A stretch of 64,000 nt of DNA, taken from NCBI RefSeq assembly GCF_014222285.1, contig NZ_JACKZS010000004.1, positions 1 through 64,000 on the forward strand, given 5' to 3'. This DNA comes from Nostoc sp. UCD121 (GTDB lineage: Bacteria; Cyanobacteriota; Cyanobacteriia; Cyanobacteriales; Nostocaceae). Positions 8,751 through 18,001 of the stretch are shown here, piece after piece (position 1 is the stretch's first letter; the number at the start of each line of letters is the position of its first letter). The position numbers and the translations under genes were made by a program. The notes under the pieces are model-generated. The model was not told the origin of the DNA. It made no database searches and saw nothing but the letters and a program-made list of their open reading frames with translations.

Positions 8751-9953
8751 CTAACTTTTTATTTGCCGCGACCAAATGCGAGTTGGTAGTCCCCAAACAT
8801 AGATAAAACCTTCAGCAGCTTTATGGTCAAACTGGTCATCGGCTCCGTAGGTTGCCAAATCAGGGGTATAGAGGGAATTATCGCTCGAACGCCCAACTAT
8901 CGTGGAGTTACCCTTGAATAGCTTCACTCGTACAGTTCCAGAGACTCGCTCTTGTGTCTTTTGAATAAAGGCATCTAGTGCAACTTTGAGTGGACTATAC
9001 CACAAACCGTTATAAACGATTTGGCTATAAGTTTCTTCAATGCCACGCTTGTAATGGGTGACATCTGCCGTTAAAGTCAAGCTTTCTAAATCTCTATGTG
9101 CCTGGATTAGCACTAACATCGCAGGTGATTCGTAGATTTCCCGCGATTTGATGCCAACCAGACGGTTTTCAATCATATCTATCCGGCCAACGCCGTGATT
9201 TCCTACAAGCTGATTGAGTTCTTCAATTAGTTCAACTGGCTGTTTAGCTATGCCGTTGATGGTTGTGGGAATACCACCCTGGAAACCAATTTCGATGTAT
9301 TCTGGCTCGTTGGGAGTGTCAGTGATCGCTTTGGTCATCTCATAAATTTCTTCTGGTGGCTCAAATGACGGATCTTCGAGTAAACCAGCTTCAATGCTAC
9401 GGCCGAGCAAATTCTTGTCAATGCTGTAGGGAGAAGATTTTTTGACTGGTGAGGGGATACTAAACTTCTCACCATAAGCGATGGTTTCCTCACGGCTCAT
9501 GCCCCATTCTCTGGCTGGTGCGAGGATTTTCAGATTGGGGTTGAGGGCAGTCACAGAGACATCAAAGCGAACCTGATCGTTACCTTTGCCGGTGCAACCG
9601 TGAGCGATCGCGTCAGCACCATATTTTTCAGCCGTTTCTACTAATATCTTAGCGATCAGTGGGCGGGCAAGAGCAGTTCCTAGAGGATAACGATTTTCAT
9701 AAAGTGCGTTGGCTTGAATCGCTCCAAAAGCGTAATCTTTAACGAAGCTGTCTTTGACATCCGCCACGAGTGATTCACTTGCACCGGATTTGAGAGCTTT
9801 TTCTCGAATTGGCTCTAATTCATCTCCCTGACCTAAATCTGCTGCTAGGGTAATCACCTCTTCCACACCCCACTCCTGTTTGAGGTAAGGGATGCAAACG
9901 GAAGTATCCACTCCACCAGAATATGCCAGGACAACCTTTTTGGCGCGACCCAT
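8751..9953 (-). CDS. argG: Argininosuccinate synthase
   Basis: A 400-residue enzyme that joins citrulline and aspartate, with ATP cleaved to AMP and PPi, in arginine biosynthesis. In cyanobacteria this also feeds cyanophycin. The ATP pyrophosphatase P-loop AYSGGVDTS is at residues 10-18. The citrulline/aspartate-binding stretches [13 protein letters not shown] and [13 protein letters not shown] are present. The frame is open to a GTG at 9965. The ATG at 9953 has GGAG eight bases upstream and gives the family's normal N-terminus ([14 protein letters not shown]). It stands as a single gene. Confidence 0.97.
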   Translation of the reverse strand: MGRAKKVVLAYSGGVDTSVCIPYLKQEWGVEEVITLAADLGQGDELEPIREKALKSGASESLVADVKDSFVKDYAFGAIQANALYENRYPLGTALARPLIAKILVETAEKYGADAIAHGCTGKGNDQVRFDVSVTALNPNLKILAPAREWGMSREETIAYGEKFSIPSPVKKSSPYSIDKNLLGRSIEAGLLEDPSFEPPEEIYEMTKAITDTPNEPEYIEIGFQGGIPTTINGIAKQPVELIEELNQLVGNHGVGRIDMIENRLVGIKSREIYESPAMLVLIQAHRDLESLTLTADVTHYKRGIEETYSQIVYNGLWYSPLKVALDAFIQKTQERVSGTVRVKLFKGNSTIVGRSSDNSLYTPDLATYGADDQFDHKAAEGFIYVWGLPTRIWSRQIKS

Positions 9954-10180
9954 TAATTTCTCCACTTAGGACAACAAAGAATGAGTCATTATTATATCTG
10001 AACTAACCCAGGTATATTTTATTCATGCAACCGAATAACAAAATTCTCGACTTGTTAGAGAAGTTGGGAATCTTAGCCTTGCGATTTTCAGAAATTAAAT
10101 CAGATTGCGATCGCTTCTACATAAAACTTTTTTATATAGCTTTGTATCAGTTTTAACCAGACTAAATAAATATTAAACCT

Positions 10181-10366
10181 TCAGTGATCGTTACTTGCGA
10201 TCGCAGTTTTCATAGTCTGGAAGATATGACTCTGATCAAGCACACCCCGAATACCAGGGTCACTGTAAGTACCAGAGCTATCTGTAATCTAGAAGCCTAG
10301 CGATCGCGTCAGAGTTGATTCGTAAGCACCTTGGTAGTAAACAGGTACAACCCGTTCTAATTTGCA
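10181..10366 (-). pseudogene. Possible gene relic, unidentified
   Basis: In one minus-strand frame about 60 codons read as plausible protein (VVPVYYQGAYESTLTRSLGF, then a TAG, then ITDSSGTYSDPGIRGVLDQS). The single internal stop lies near 10291 and the frame closes with TGA near 10184. Composition looks coding and two HIP1-like sites are included. I cannot name the family. It sits in the 709-bp gap between argG and the PEP-CTERM gene, which otherwise shows nothing. It could also be chance. Confidence 0.3.
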
Positions 10367-10662
10367 TATTCACTTACTATCAATACGGTTCTGTGAATCA
10401 TTTGTATCTGATTTCATAACAATTTGAGAGTAACAAATATGTTTCTAATAACAACAACTAAAGTCAGAGATTTGAAACCTTTTCATGCTGAGTGGACGAG
10501 TGAAATTTCCACTTCATAGGAAATTTATATATACGTGACAAGCTTAAAGATTTTATGAGAATAATCTTTTGTTTGATATTTCTTAACCTGTACGCAGTGG
10601 TTGAAAGCTTATTTAAGTGAAATTACAGGACTATTCATTTTTTAACTTTGGAGTATTTTCTA

Positions 10663-11211
10663 ATGAAATTAGCTAAAAATCTTGGTATCGCTACCGTTGC
10701 AGCTACCATGTCCATTGCTGCTATGAGTGCTAAACCGGTACAAGCTGCCTTGGTTAATTACGGTTTCACCGTAAATGCTACATCTGGTGACAATCCCGGT
10801 CAGTATTTCGGCTCTTTTCAATACGATGACTCGACCTTAACCAATACAGGTATAGAGACATTGGGAGTTGAGAATGGATTAGCAGTTGCATTCAACTACT
10901 TAGGTACTAACTATACAGAGGTAGATGATACTGATTTTGACAGTTTTCCTATAGCCAGCTTTAATAATGGCGAAGTTTTGGGACTAAGCTATTTTGTTGC
11001 AGACCAGTTTTTGATTGGAAGTGATCCAAATATTCCAGATGTAGGAGGAAACAAATTTTATCTGATTGACCAATCAGTAAATACAACAGAAGTGGGTACT
11101 GTAAACTACACTAAAGTACCTGAACCTTTAGCTGTTGGTGGTACGGCTATTGCTGGTGTTATGGGATTGTGGATGCAACGTAAGAAGAGAGCTACAAAAG
11201 TTGTGGGTTAA
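10663..11211 (+). CDS. PEP-CTERM-anchored exported protein
   Basis: A 182-residue secreted protein. Residues 1-29 form a Sec signal peptide with probable cleavage after KPVQA. The mature part is acidic and rich in Asn, Asp, Gly and Thr. The C-terminus has the PEP-CTERM signal: VPEP, a hydrophobic helix (AVGGTAIAGVMGLWM) and the basic end QRKKRATK. This signal is recognised by an exosortase, which is not in this window. The frame opens at a TTG at 10648. I chose the ATG at 10663 because GGAG lies nine bases upstream and the signal peptide starts there. The function of the mature domain is unknown. Confidence 0.88.
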   Translation: MKLAKNLGIATVAATMSIAAMSAKPVQAALVNYGFTVNATSGDNPGQYFGSFQYDDSTLTNTGIETLGVENGLAVAFNYLGTNYTEVDDTDFDSFPIASFNNGEVLGLSYFVADQFLIGSDPNIPDVGGNKFYLIDQSVNTTEVGTVNYTKVPEPLAVGGTAIAGVMGLWMQRKKRATKVVG

Positions 11212-11249
11212 TAGCTATAAGTAAATGGCACTAAGTTAAGATATAGCCC

Positions 11250-11365
11250 TTGCCCTGACTGGGAACCGATCCTGGGAGGCTCCCACTCCAGTGGCTTGAC
11301 AGAGGCTCTGCCTCTGAGAATACATTCCCAGTCTTAAGACTGGGAACGAGGCGACACAAGCCTTT
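11250..11365. repeat. Cluster of hairpin repeats (Nostoc-type palindromic repeat)
   Basis: Three hairpins lie in a row: TGGGAGGCTCCCA near 11273, AGAGGCTCTGCCTCT near 11301, and a perfect 22-bp palindrome at 11325-11346 centred on CTTAAG with TTCCCAG and CTGGGAA arms. CTGGGAAC words flank them. This arrangement is typical of the dispersed palindromic repeats of Nostoc genomes. Confidence 0.65.
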
Positions 11366-11384
11366 GGGCTTTTCTTAGTGTCAT

Positions 11385-11510
11385 CCGTTGACATACCTCC
11401 CTTAACTTTTAGGTCAGGGATTCCTTGACGCTTCACCGAAACTAGCTACTAGGTAGTCTTACAGGCTCTCCACGTCCGTTTAGAGTTTCCCAATGCCCTA
11501 TGGCGACAGA
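11385..11510 (-). mobile_element. Relic of an IS200/IS605-type element (tnpB tail and right end)
   Basis: On the minus strand the frame from 11507 to the TAG at 11442-11444 reads AIGHWETLNGRGEPVRLPSS, which resembles the C-terminal tail of cyanobacterial TnpB proteins. Directly after it come GTCAAGGAATCCC and a hairpin (TCCCTGAC/GTTAAGGGA, 11397-11425), then ATGTCAA, which looks like the structured right end of these elements and the 3' part of their guide RNA. Everything upstream in the element is missing (a TAA precedes after five codons), so this is a scar. The identification rests on recalled family features. Confidence 0.5.
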
Positions 11511-11725
11511 CATATATTACCAAAAAGCTGTGCTATGGGCACGGGGTTTTGAACCCAAATTTCTGATAAAAGATGAATTTAAACCCTTCCCTTTTTCTCT
11601 TTATCCTTGAAATGACAAATATTGTAAGCAAATCACCTTAATCCTTGCCCGTGTTTAGGGTCAATAATTAAGGTGATTTAAAACTATTTAAGATACTTTG
11701 CTAAATGAATCTGTTCCTATCGTCT

Positions 11726-13888
11726 TTAAAGACCACCAATAACGCCACCGTCATTACGGGTAATTACTACAACTGATGAACGTGGGCGACCGGATGGGCC
11801 ATAACCTTGACTATTAGGCCAATTGCTCACTAGTGTGGGATTCGAGGTAGTCCCACCATCACCTGGGTGCTGGATGTTTACAAACATCGCTTTGCCATCG
11901 GGTGTAGTGATCACACCAGTTACCTCACAATCAGTAGGGCTGGTCAAGAAGCGCCTAACTTGTTTGGTGTTGGGGTCAGCGCATGACATAGTGTTGCTAC
12001 CGATGTTTGTCAAGTCACCGCGACCATCACCTGCATGGTCAGTCTGAACCCAGAGGCGGCCGAAGTCGTCGAACCACAGACCATCTGGTGAACTTAAGTC
12101 GTCACCTTTAATGTTGCCCTTGAGATTTGGTTCCGGTCTGGTTTTATCGCCAGCTTCAAAGAAAATATCCCATTTGAAGGTAGCTGCTGTAACGTTGCGT
12201 CCATCTTCGCGCCAGCGAATAATATGACCGTAACGGTTGTCAGGACGTGGGTTGGCAGCATTGACGGGAGGACGCGCACCGCCTGCTGCTGTTGTACCAT
12301 CTGGCTGATTGGAGGAAACTGGGTTTGTGCCCCGACGATTATTATTAGTCAACGTGCAGTAGACTTCAATCTCTTTATATCCACCAATCCGAGGACGCAC
12401 AGCTACCCACTCTGGGCGATCCATCATGGTTGCGCCGACGCGATCCGCAGCTTGTCTTGTCTTGACAAGCACTTCAGCTTGGCTTCTGAAACCATTTTCT
12501 GGTGTCAAACCACGCTGACCATAGACCAAAGGAAGCCACTCACCAGTACCATTGTCATTGAATTTGGCAACGTACAGAACACCATTATCGAGCAAATTGC
12601 GGTTGGCTGCACGATTTCCGGGATTTAAAGGTTGGGCACAAACGAACTTGTAGATATATTCGTTGCGCTCGTCATCACCCTGATAGAAAGCAACACGGTT
12701 ATTGTCGTCAACAACAACCTGAGCGCTCTCATGCTTGAACCGACCAAGGGCAGTACGCTTGACTGGTTTGCTTTGCGGATCGTAGGGATCAATTTCAACC
12801 ACCCAGCCGAATAAATGGGTTTCGAGTGGGTTGGTACTGGCATCAAAGCGTGGATCAACTTCCGGCCAGCGATAGCTAGATGCTGTTGAAATGCCGTACC
12901 GATTTTGTCCTGCTAGAATATCGGACTTTTCGATGCCCGGAATTGCAACTACATCTCGTGTAGGATTAGCAAAGTAGCCGTTCCAGTTTTCTTCACAAGT
13001 TAAGTAAGTGCCCCAGGGAGTGTAGCCATTGGCGCAGTTGTTAAGTGTACCGTAAGCAGTGTAGCCGTCGTTTAGTGTGCCAGTATCAACAGAGCCAGTT
13101 AGTTGAATTGAAAACTTCTTCGACTTCAACAATGCATCGCCAGCCGCAGGCCCCGAAACTCTCATCTCCGTGTTACCAGTAATGCGGCGACCATAAGACG
13201 AATTGCGATTGAAGCTCCAGTTGTTGCCATTTTTGGAAATTTCTACAACAGACACACCATGAGCAGCCTGAGACTTCCGCACCTTGGCAATTGTGACTAC
13301 ATCCAGACCATCTGAATGCAAAATTGATTCCTGGGTATACTCATGGTTCACGCACAGCAGACCAGTATTGATGGGCTGATTTAAAAAGCCTCTAAGTGAT
13401 CTTGTTTGTGAACTTACTGTCCGACCAACAACATTCCCTGGCTGTAAAGGGAAGTAGTGCATCCCATCATTGTGCATACCAAACTGCTTTTCTTGAGCAG
13501 CAGCATCTTGGGAGGCATCTGCTAACCAAGTTGGGCCACCAGGTGCGATCGGATCTCCCCAAGCAATTAGTACTTTAGCTGTGTAACCTTCAGGAACACT
13601 GACAAGATCCTTTTCCAGAAATCCTGTAACTGGATTGAGTAGATTCGGTGGGATGCTTTTAAAGCCTATACCAGCAAATCCAGTTCCCTTGGGAATCGTT
13701 GCTGCATCAACACTTTGAAGAAATCCACCTATAGAAACATCGCCCAGAACAGTTAGCACTGACGTACCTACAGCCGTCATGATGAACCGCCGCCGACTCA
13801 GACTAACGCGGTCAATCACATCACGAATTGACTCGTTACCTGATGGGTTGAGAGTCAAATTGTTTTTAGGGTGAGAGCGTCCTTTCAT
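11726..13888 (-). CDS. PhoX-like alkaline phosphatase (DUF839), Tat-exported
   Basis: A 720-residue protein of the PhoX family, calcium/iron-dependent phosphomonoesterases that release phosphate from organic esters outside the cytoplasm. A twin-arginine signal lies at residues 30-50 (LSRRRFIMTAVGTSVL), so a folded, metal-loaded enzyme is exported by Tat. Family motifs include LLCVNHEYTQES, WGTYLTCEENWNGYF, VEIDPYDPQSKPVKRTALGRF (given here in part) and the late SPDGLWFDDFGRLWVQTD. A possible Pho box lies upstream. Substrate and metal content are inferred from the family only. Confidence 0.88.
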   Translation of the reverse strand: MKGRSHPKNNLTLNPSGNESIRDVIDRVSLSRRRFIMTAVGTSVLTVLGDVSIGGFLQSVDAATIPKGTGFAGIGFKSIPPNLLNPVTGFLEKDLVSVPEGYTAKVLIAWGDPIAPGGPTWLADASQDAAAQEKQFGMHNDGMHYFPLQPGNVVGRTVSSQTRSLRGFLNQPINTGLLCVNHEYTQESILHSDGLDVVTIAKVRKSQAAHGVSVVEISKNGNNWSFNRNSSYGRRITGNTEMRVSGPAAGDALLKSKKFSIQLTGSVDTGTLNDGYTAYGTLNNCANGYTPWGTYLTCEENWNGYFANPTRDVVAIPGIEKSDILAGQNRYGISTASSYRWPEVDPRFDASTNPLETHLFGWVVEIDPYDPQSKPVKRTALGRFKHESAQVVVDDNNRVAFYQGDDERNEYIYKFVCAQPLNPGNRAANRNLLDNGVLYVAKFNDNGTGEWLPLVYGQRGLTPENGFRSQAEVLVKTRQAADRVGATMMDRPEWVAVRPRIGGYKEIEVYCTLTNNNRRGTNPVSSNQPDGTTAAGGARPPVNAANPRPDNRYGHIIRWREDGRNVTAATFKWDIFFEAGDKTRPEPNLKGNIKGDDLSSPDGLWFDDFGRLWVQTDHAGDGRGDLTNIGSNTMSCADPNTKQVRRFLTSPTDCEVTGVITTPDGKAMFVNIQHPGDGGTTSNPTLVSNWPNSQGYGPSGRPRSSVVVITRNDGGVIGGL

Positions 13889-13997
13889 TCTTTGTTCTCC
13901 ATTTAAGGTTTATAAGGTTGCTATTCAGTTCATCTCTCAATAACATGAGTAATTTGGTAAAGAAAAACTCTATATATCTGCATCAATTACTTAGATA

Positions 13998-14023
13998 TTT
14001 ATTGAGAATTAACACATTTTTAA
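13998..14023 (-). promoter_or_regulatory. Possible Pho box upstream of the PhoX-like gene
   Basis: On the minus strand TGTTAA appears twice exactly 11 bp apart (TTAA at 14020-14023 and 14009-14012), followed at the same spacing by TAAA (13998-14001). Pho boxes in cyanobacteria are 8-bp repeats at 11-bp spacing with a TTAA core. The site lies about 110-135 bp upstream of the start codon. The match outside TTAA is weak. Confidence 0.4.
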
Positions 14024-14402
14024 CAGCCAATAAATAGTAGTGAATAACAAATTCAGGCTGGCTGATGCTGCTTAGGCAGAGAAAATGATCAAGTTTTTAT
14101 TAATTTAAGTACCAAGTATTAACATCAGGTTATATATTGATTAATTAGAATTTATCAACTGTTATTTTTTACGAAAAAATACGTTTTAAAACAGTAATAT
14201 GGCTTCAAGTATAAAAACCTGTAACTGAAAAAAATAATCTTGAGCAGACACACAAAAATGCATCCTTTCAGATTTAAAATGTGGTAAGGTCATATACTTA
14301 TTTTCAAATGCCCAGCAGATTGACCATTTCCGTAACCAGAATTGCATAAGGAACAGTGTCAGCGCCCCATCTGTCCTATCCTGGAGATGGATAAATAATG
14401 TT

Positions 14403-15356
14403 GTGGGTGAGACTGTGTTTTTCAGCGTTGTGATACCGACTTATAATCGCCAACCGATTTTAGAAAAGTGCCTCCGCGCCTTGGAGGTGCAAGAGTTAAG
14501 CCAGCCAAGTTCGGTTACTAATTACGAGATTATCTTGGTGGATGATGGTTCTACTGATGGCACATTGGAGTGGTTGGCAGAACACAAAGAAGAGTTTCGC
14601 CATGTGCGATGGTTTCAACAAGATCATGCTGGCCCGGCTGCGGCTCGGAATTTGGGAGTAAAAGAAGCACTGGGAGACACAATTATCTTTATTGATAGTG
14701 ATTTAGTAGTGCTGAAGAATTTCCTGCAAGCTCATGCTAATGCACTGGTACAGGGACAAGAGAAATTGGGGAGCGATCGCTTTTTCACTTACGGTGCAGT
14801 TATTAATACTTGTAATTTCAATAACCCAACGGCTGAACCCTACAAAGTCACAGATTTTTCAGCAGCTTTTTTTGCTACGGGAAATGTAGCAATCCCTAAA
14901 CATTGGTTAGAGAAAGCCGGACTTTTTGACACTAGTTTTCAACTCTATGGCTGGGAAGATTTAGAATTGGGTGTGCGGCTGAAAAAACTAGGTTTGACAC
15001 TAATTAAATGTCCAGAAGCTGTAGGATATCACTGGCATCCAGCATTTAAATTAGAGCAAATTCCCAGATTAATTGACCAAGAAATTCAACGCGGACGTAT
15101 GGGAGTTTTGTTTTATCAAAAGCATCCCACATGGGAAGTGCGAATGATGATTCAAATGACTTGGCTGCATCGCTTACTTTGGGGAATTCTTTCACTCAAT
15201 GGCGCACTCAATGAACGGACAATGGCCCCGTTATTGCAATGGCTAATTAATTTAGGCAAACCGCAGTTAGCTTTAGAAATTGCTCGAATTTTTCTGAACT
15301 GGTACAACGTGAAGGGTGTTTATGAAGCCTATGCCGAAAGGCAGCAAGCATTGTGA
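14403..15356 (+). CDS. Family 2 glycosyltransferase
   Basis: A 317-residue GT-A-fold glycosyltransferase. The nucleotide-binding start SVVIPTYNRQPILEKCL is at residues 8-24, with VDDGSTDGT near residue 47. The metal-binding DxD-type motif is IFIDSDLVV near residue 98, and the acceptor/catalytic motif is LYGWEDLELGVRLKKLG near residue 182. No membrane segment is obvious. The GTG at 14403 is used; GGAGATGG lies somewhat far (about 12-19 bases) upstream, so the start is less certain. Donor and acceptor sugars cannot be told. No polysaccharide cluster surrounds it. Confidence 0.9.
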   Translation: MGETVFFSVVIPTYNRQPILEKCLRALEVQELSQPSSVTNYEIILVDDGSTDGTLEWLAEHKEEFRHVRWFQQDHAGPAAARNLGVKEALGDTIIFIDSDLVVLKNFLQAHANALVQGQEKLGSDRFFTYGAVINTCNFNNPTAEPYKVTDFSAAFFATGNVAIPKHWLEKAGLFDTSFQLYGWEDLELGVRLKKLGLTLIKCPEAVGYHWHPAFKLEQIPRLIDQEIQRGRMGVLFYQKHPTWEVRMMIQMTWLHRLLWGILSLNGALNERTMAPLLQWLINLGKPQLALEIARIFLNWYNVKGVYEAYAERQQAL

Positions 15357-15393
15357 TTAAATACTTATGAGATTGGTATTTCATCCGGTCACA

Positions 15394-17892
15394 TTACGTC
15401 AAAATCGCTCCACCCATTAACCGTTCATATCGATACTTCAACTCTTCTTTCATCAAATACCAGCGCTCTAGAGTAACATCCATCTCTATTATTTTTTCTG
15501 CTGCTTGCCGCGCTAAAAGTAAAACTTCTTCATCTTCAACCAAACTTGCTAAGGTAAAATCTGGCACTCCCGATTGACGAGTTCCCAGTACTTGCCCTGG
15601 GCCCCGAAAACGCATATCCATCTCAGAAATGAAAAAGCCATCCTGAGATTGTTCTAACACCTTCAACCGTTGTTGAGCATCAGGACTTCTGGAACTGCTC
15701 ATCAACAGACAGTAAGATTGAGCCGCACCACGACCTACACGCCCTCGCAATTGGTGCAGTTGCGATAAGCCAAATCGTTCCGCATTTTCAATGAGCATTA
15801 CTGTAGCGTTAGGTACGTCTACACCAACCTCGACAACGGTAGTAGAAACCAAAACCTGTGTTTGGTTATCACGGAATTTGGTAATGGATTCGTCCTTTTC
15901 GGTTGAACTCATACGACCGTGCAGTAATCCCACTTGAAAATCGGGAAAAATACTTTCTTGTAACTTTTGATGCTCATCAACAGCCGATCGCAAATCCAGT
16001 TTTTCTGATTCCTCGACCAAGGGCAAAACCACATAAACTTGTCTACCTTGGGCAATTTCTCGGCGGATGAGGTCGTAAGCATGGTTGCGTTGCTGACCCG
16101 ATAATACTGTTGTCTGAATCTTTTGCCGTCCTGGTGGTAGCTCATCAATTTGGCTCACATCCAAATCCCCGTGTATCGTCAGTGCCAAGGTTCGGGGAAT
16201 CGGCGTAGCTGTCATAGTTAACACATGGGGTTGTTCGCCTTTTTGTTGCAAACGCGCCCGTTGCTCTACTCCAAAGCGATGCTGTTCATCTATCACCACT
16301 AAACCCAGTTGCTGGAAGTTTACAGAGTCTTGAATTAAGGCATGAGTTCCCACTAAGAGAGGTAATTCACCAGTTCCTAACTGAGAATGTATTTGTCTTC
16401 GTTTAGCAGTTTTGGTGGAACCTGTCAGTAATTCTACTGGTAAATGTAGGAGGTTAAACCAACTAACTAACTTACGATAATGTTGTTCTGCCAAAACTTC
16501 TGTGGGAGCCATTAACGCCGCTTGGTAGCCAGATTGAATTGCTGCGAGGATAGCTAGCACAGCGACGACCGTTTTACCTGAACCGACATCACCTTGCACT
16601 AAACGATTCATTGGCATGGGTTTTTGTAAGTCGTTGAGAATGTCGTTGAGAACTCGTTGCTGTGCGCCAGTGAGTTTAAAAGGCAGTATTTCGTGGAATT
16701 TTTCTACAAGTTGCCCTCGTGGGACAAGGATGGCGCTAGTTTGAATCGCTCTTGCTTGCTGCTGACGTTGCAGTAACCCAAGTTGTAGGTAGAAAAATTC
16801 ATCAAAAACTAGGCGACGACGGGCAACTTGTAGGGCAGCGCTATCGCTGGGAAAATGGATATTAGCGATCGCATCTTTCAATTCCATCAAACCATATTTC
16901 TGCCGCAAACCACTTGGTAAAGGGTCTTTCAGGTTAGCCGCAGCAGGTAAAGCAGCAATTACCGCCTGTCGGACTGTATTCGCCACCACGCCTTCAGTCA
17001 ATCCATAAATTGGTACTACTCGCCCAATATTCAGCGACTCAATCGAATCTCCTGGATTTGCCAAAACCTCTAGTTCTGGATTATCTAATGTCAAGCCGTA
17101 TTTACTTTCTTTCACCAACCCGCAGGCCGCTAGAATACTACCTACTGCATAACGGCGTTTTAAACTTTCTTGCCAAGCACGACTACTAAAGCGCGTACCT
17201 GCGTAAAAACGACCAATTTTGATTTGACCGCTATTATCTTTTACGACCAGTTCTAAAATTGATAATTTCTGATTTTTAGGGCTAGTAAAGCAGTTGCAAC
17301 GCTTCACTGTAGCCACTATTGTCACCGTCTCACCCGCCTGTAACTCGCGGATATTCACCTGACGCGCATAGTCAATGTGGTCACGAGGATAATAGAAAAG
17401 CAAGTCGCGGACGGTGTGTAAACCAAGCCGTGCCAAATTATCAGCTTTTTTGAAACCTATTTCTGGTAAATCACTGAGTTTTTGGTCAATTTTCGGTGCA
17501 AGTCTCCGACTCACCTCACTAACAATTGGAGATTTCGGGTCGCGCCTTTGGTGCGCTGGAAGCGCAACTTGAATTTTTAATTGATTAATTCTCCCCTGCT
17601 TCCCGTCTTCCCCCTGTTCATCTTGCTGGAGTTGTGAGAGATACCTACGAGTTTCTGCTACTAAGTGTTGTCTTTCTTCCAGTGCTAGATGTGGATAACT
17701 AGCAAATTGCACTGCTAGTCCTTGCCAACGGCGGCGTTCAGTTTGGGGTAAACCTGTTGGGAATTTGCCCAAAGTCAGGCTTAAAAATTCACTGAAGCGA
17801 TATTCTCTGCCCACCAAGTCTGTAAAGCCCCGTTCGGCTTCTATTGCCAAGGCTTTGTGCAATCGTATCCAATCTGGTTTTTCATTAGTCAT
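15394..17892 (-). CDS. recG: ATP-dependent DNA helicase RecG
   Basis: An 832-residue RecG, which remodels stalled replication forks and Holliday junctions. A cyanobacterial N-terminal extension of about 130 residues precedes the wedge/OB domain (GETVTIVATVKRC). The helicase core has Walker A GDVGSGKT (about residues 436-443), the DExH motif DEQH (about 533), MTATPIPRTL, and late motifs QLRGRVGRG and DMRFRGPGQVLGTRQSG. It is longer than the E. coli enzyme because of the extension. It converges with the GT2 gene 37 bp away. Confidence 0.97.
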   Translation of the reverse strand: MTNEKPDWIRLHKALAIEAERGFTDLVGREYRFSEFLSLTLGKFPTGLPQTERRRWQGLAVQFASYPHLALEERQHLVAETRRYLSQLQQDEQGEDGKQGRINQLKIQVALPAHQRRDPKSPIVSEVSRRLAPKIDQKLSDLPEIGFKKADNLARLGLHTVRDLLFYYPRDHIDYARQVNIRELQAGETVTIVATVKRCNCFTSPKNQKLSILELVVKDNSGQIKIGRFYAGTRFSSRAWQESLKRRYAVGSILAACGLVKESKYGLTLDNPELEVLANPGDSIESLNIGRVVPIYGLTEGVVANTVRQAVIAALPAAANLKDPLPSGLRQKYGLMELKDAIANIHFPSDSAALQVARRRLVFDEFFYLQLGLLQRQQQARAIQTSAILVPRGQLVEKFHEILPFKLTGAQQRVLNDILNDLQKPMPMNRLVQGDVGSGKTVVAVLAILAAIQSGYQAALMAPTEVLAEQHYRKLVSWFNLLHLPVELLTGSTKTAKRRQIHSQLGTGELPLLVGTHALIQDSVNFQQLGLVVIDEQHRFGVEQRARLQQKGEQPHVLTMTATPIPRTLALTIHGDLDVSQIDELPPGRQKIQTTVLSGQQRNHAYDLIRREIAQGRQVYVVLPLVEESEKLDLRSAVDEHQKLQESIFPDFQVGLLHGRMSSTEKDESITKFRDNQTQVLVSTTVVEVGVDVPNATVMLIENAERFGLSQLHQLRGRVGRGAAQSYCLLMSSSRSPDAQQRLKVLEQSQDGFFISEMDMRFRGPGQVLGTRQSGVPDFTLASLVEDEEVLLLARQAAEKIIEMDVTLERWYLMKEELKYRYERLMGGAILT

Positions 17893-17999
17893 TGGTCATT
17901 GGTCATTGGTCATTAGTCATTAGTCATTAGTCATTAGTCATTGGTCATTGGTCATTGGTCATTTGACTCTGGACAAAGGACAAAGGACAAAGGACAAAT
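17893..17999. repeat. Short tandemly repeated repeats (heptanucleotide STRR)
   Basis: More than ten tandem copies of the 7-mer CATTRGT (CATTGGT or CATTAGT) run from 17889 to about 17961, followed by GGACAAA words to 17997. The array fills the entire gap between recG and the next gene upstream. Such heptamer arrays are characteristic of heterocystous cyanobacteria and vary in copy number between strains. Confidence 0.9.
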
Positions 18000-18001
18000 G
18001 A

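Noticed and set aside
11236-11436. 66-codon minus-strand frame across the hairpin repeats and the tnpB scar
   Set aside because: It runs through palindromic repeats and the element end in a different frame from the tnpB tail; not a plausible protein.
17889-17999. CRISPR array
   Set aside because: The units are direct 7-mers without spacers, so this is an STRR and not a CRISPR array.
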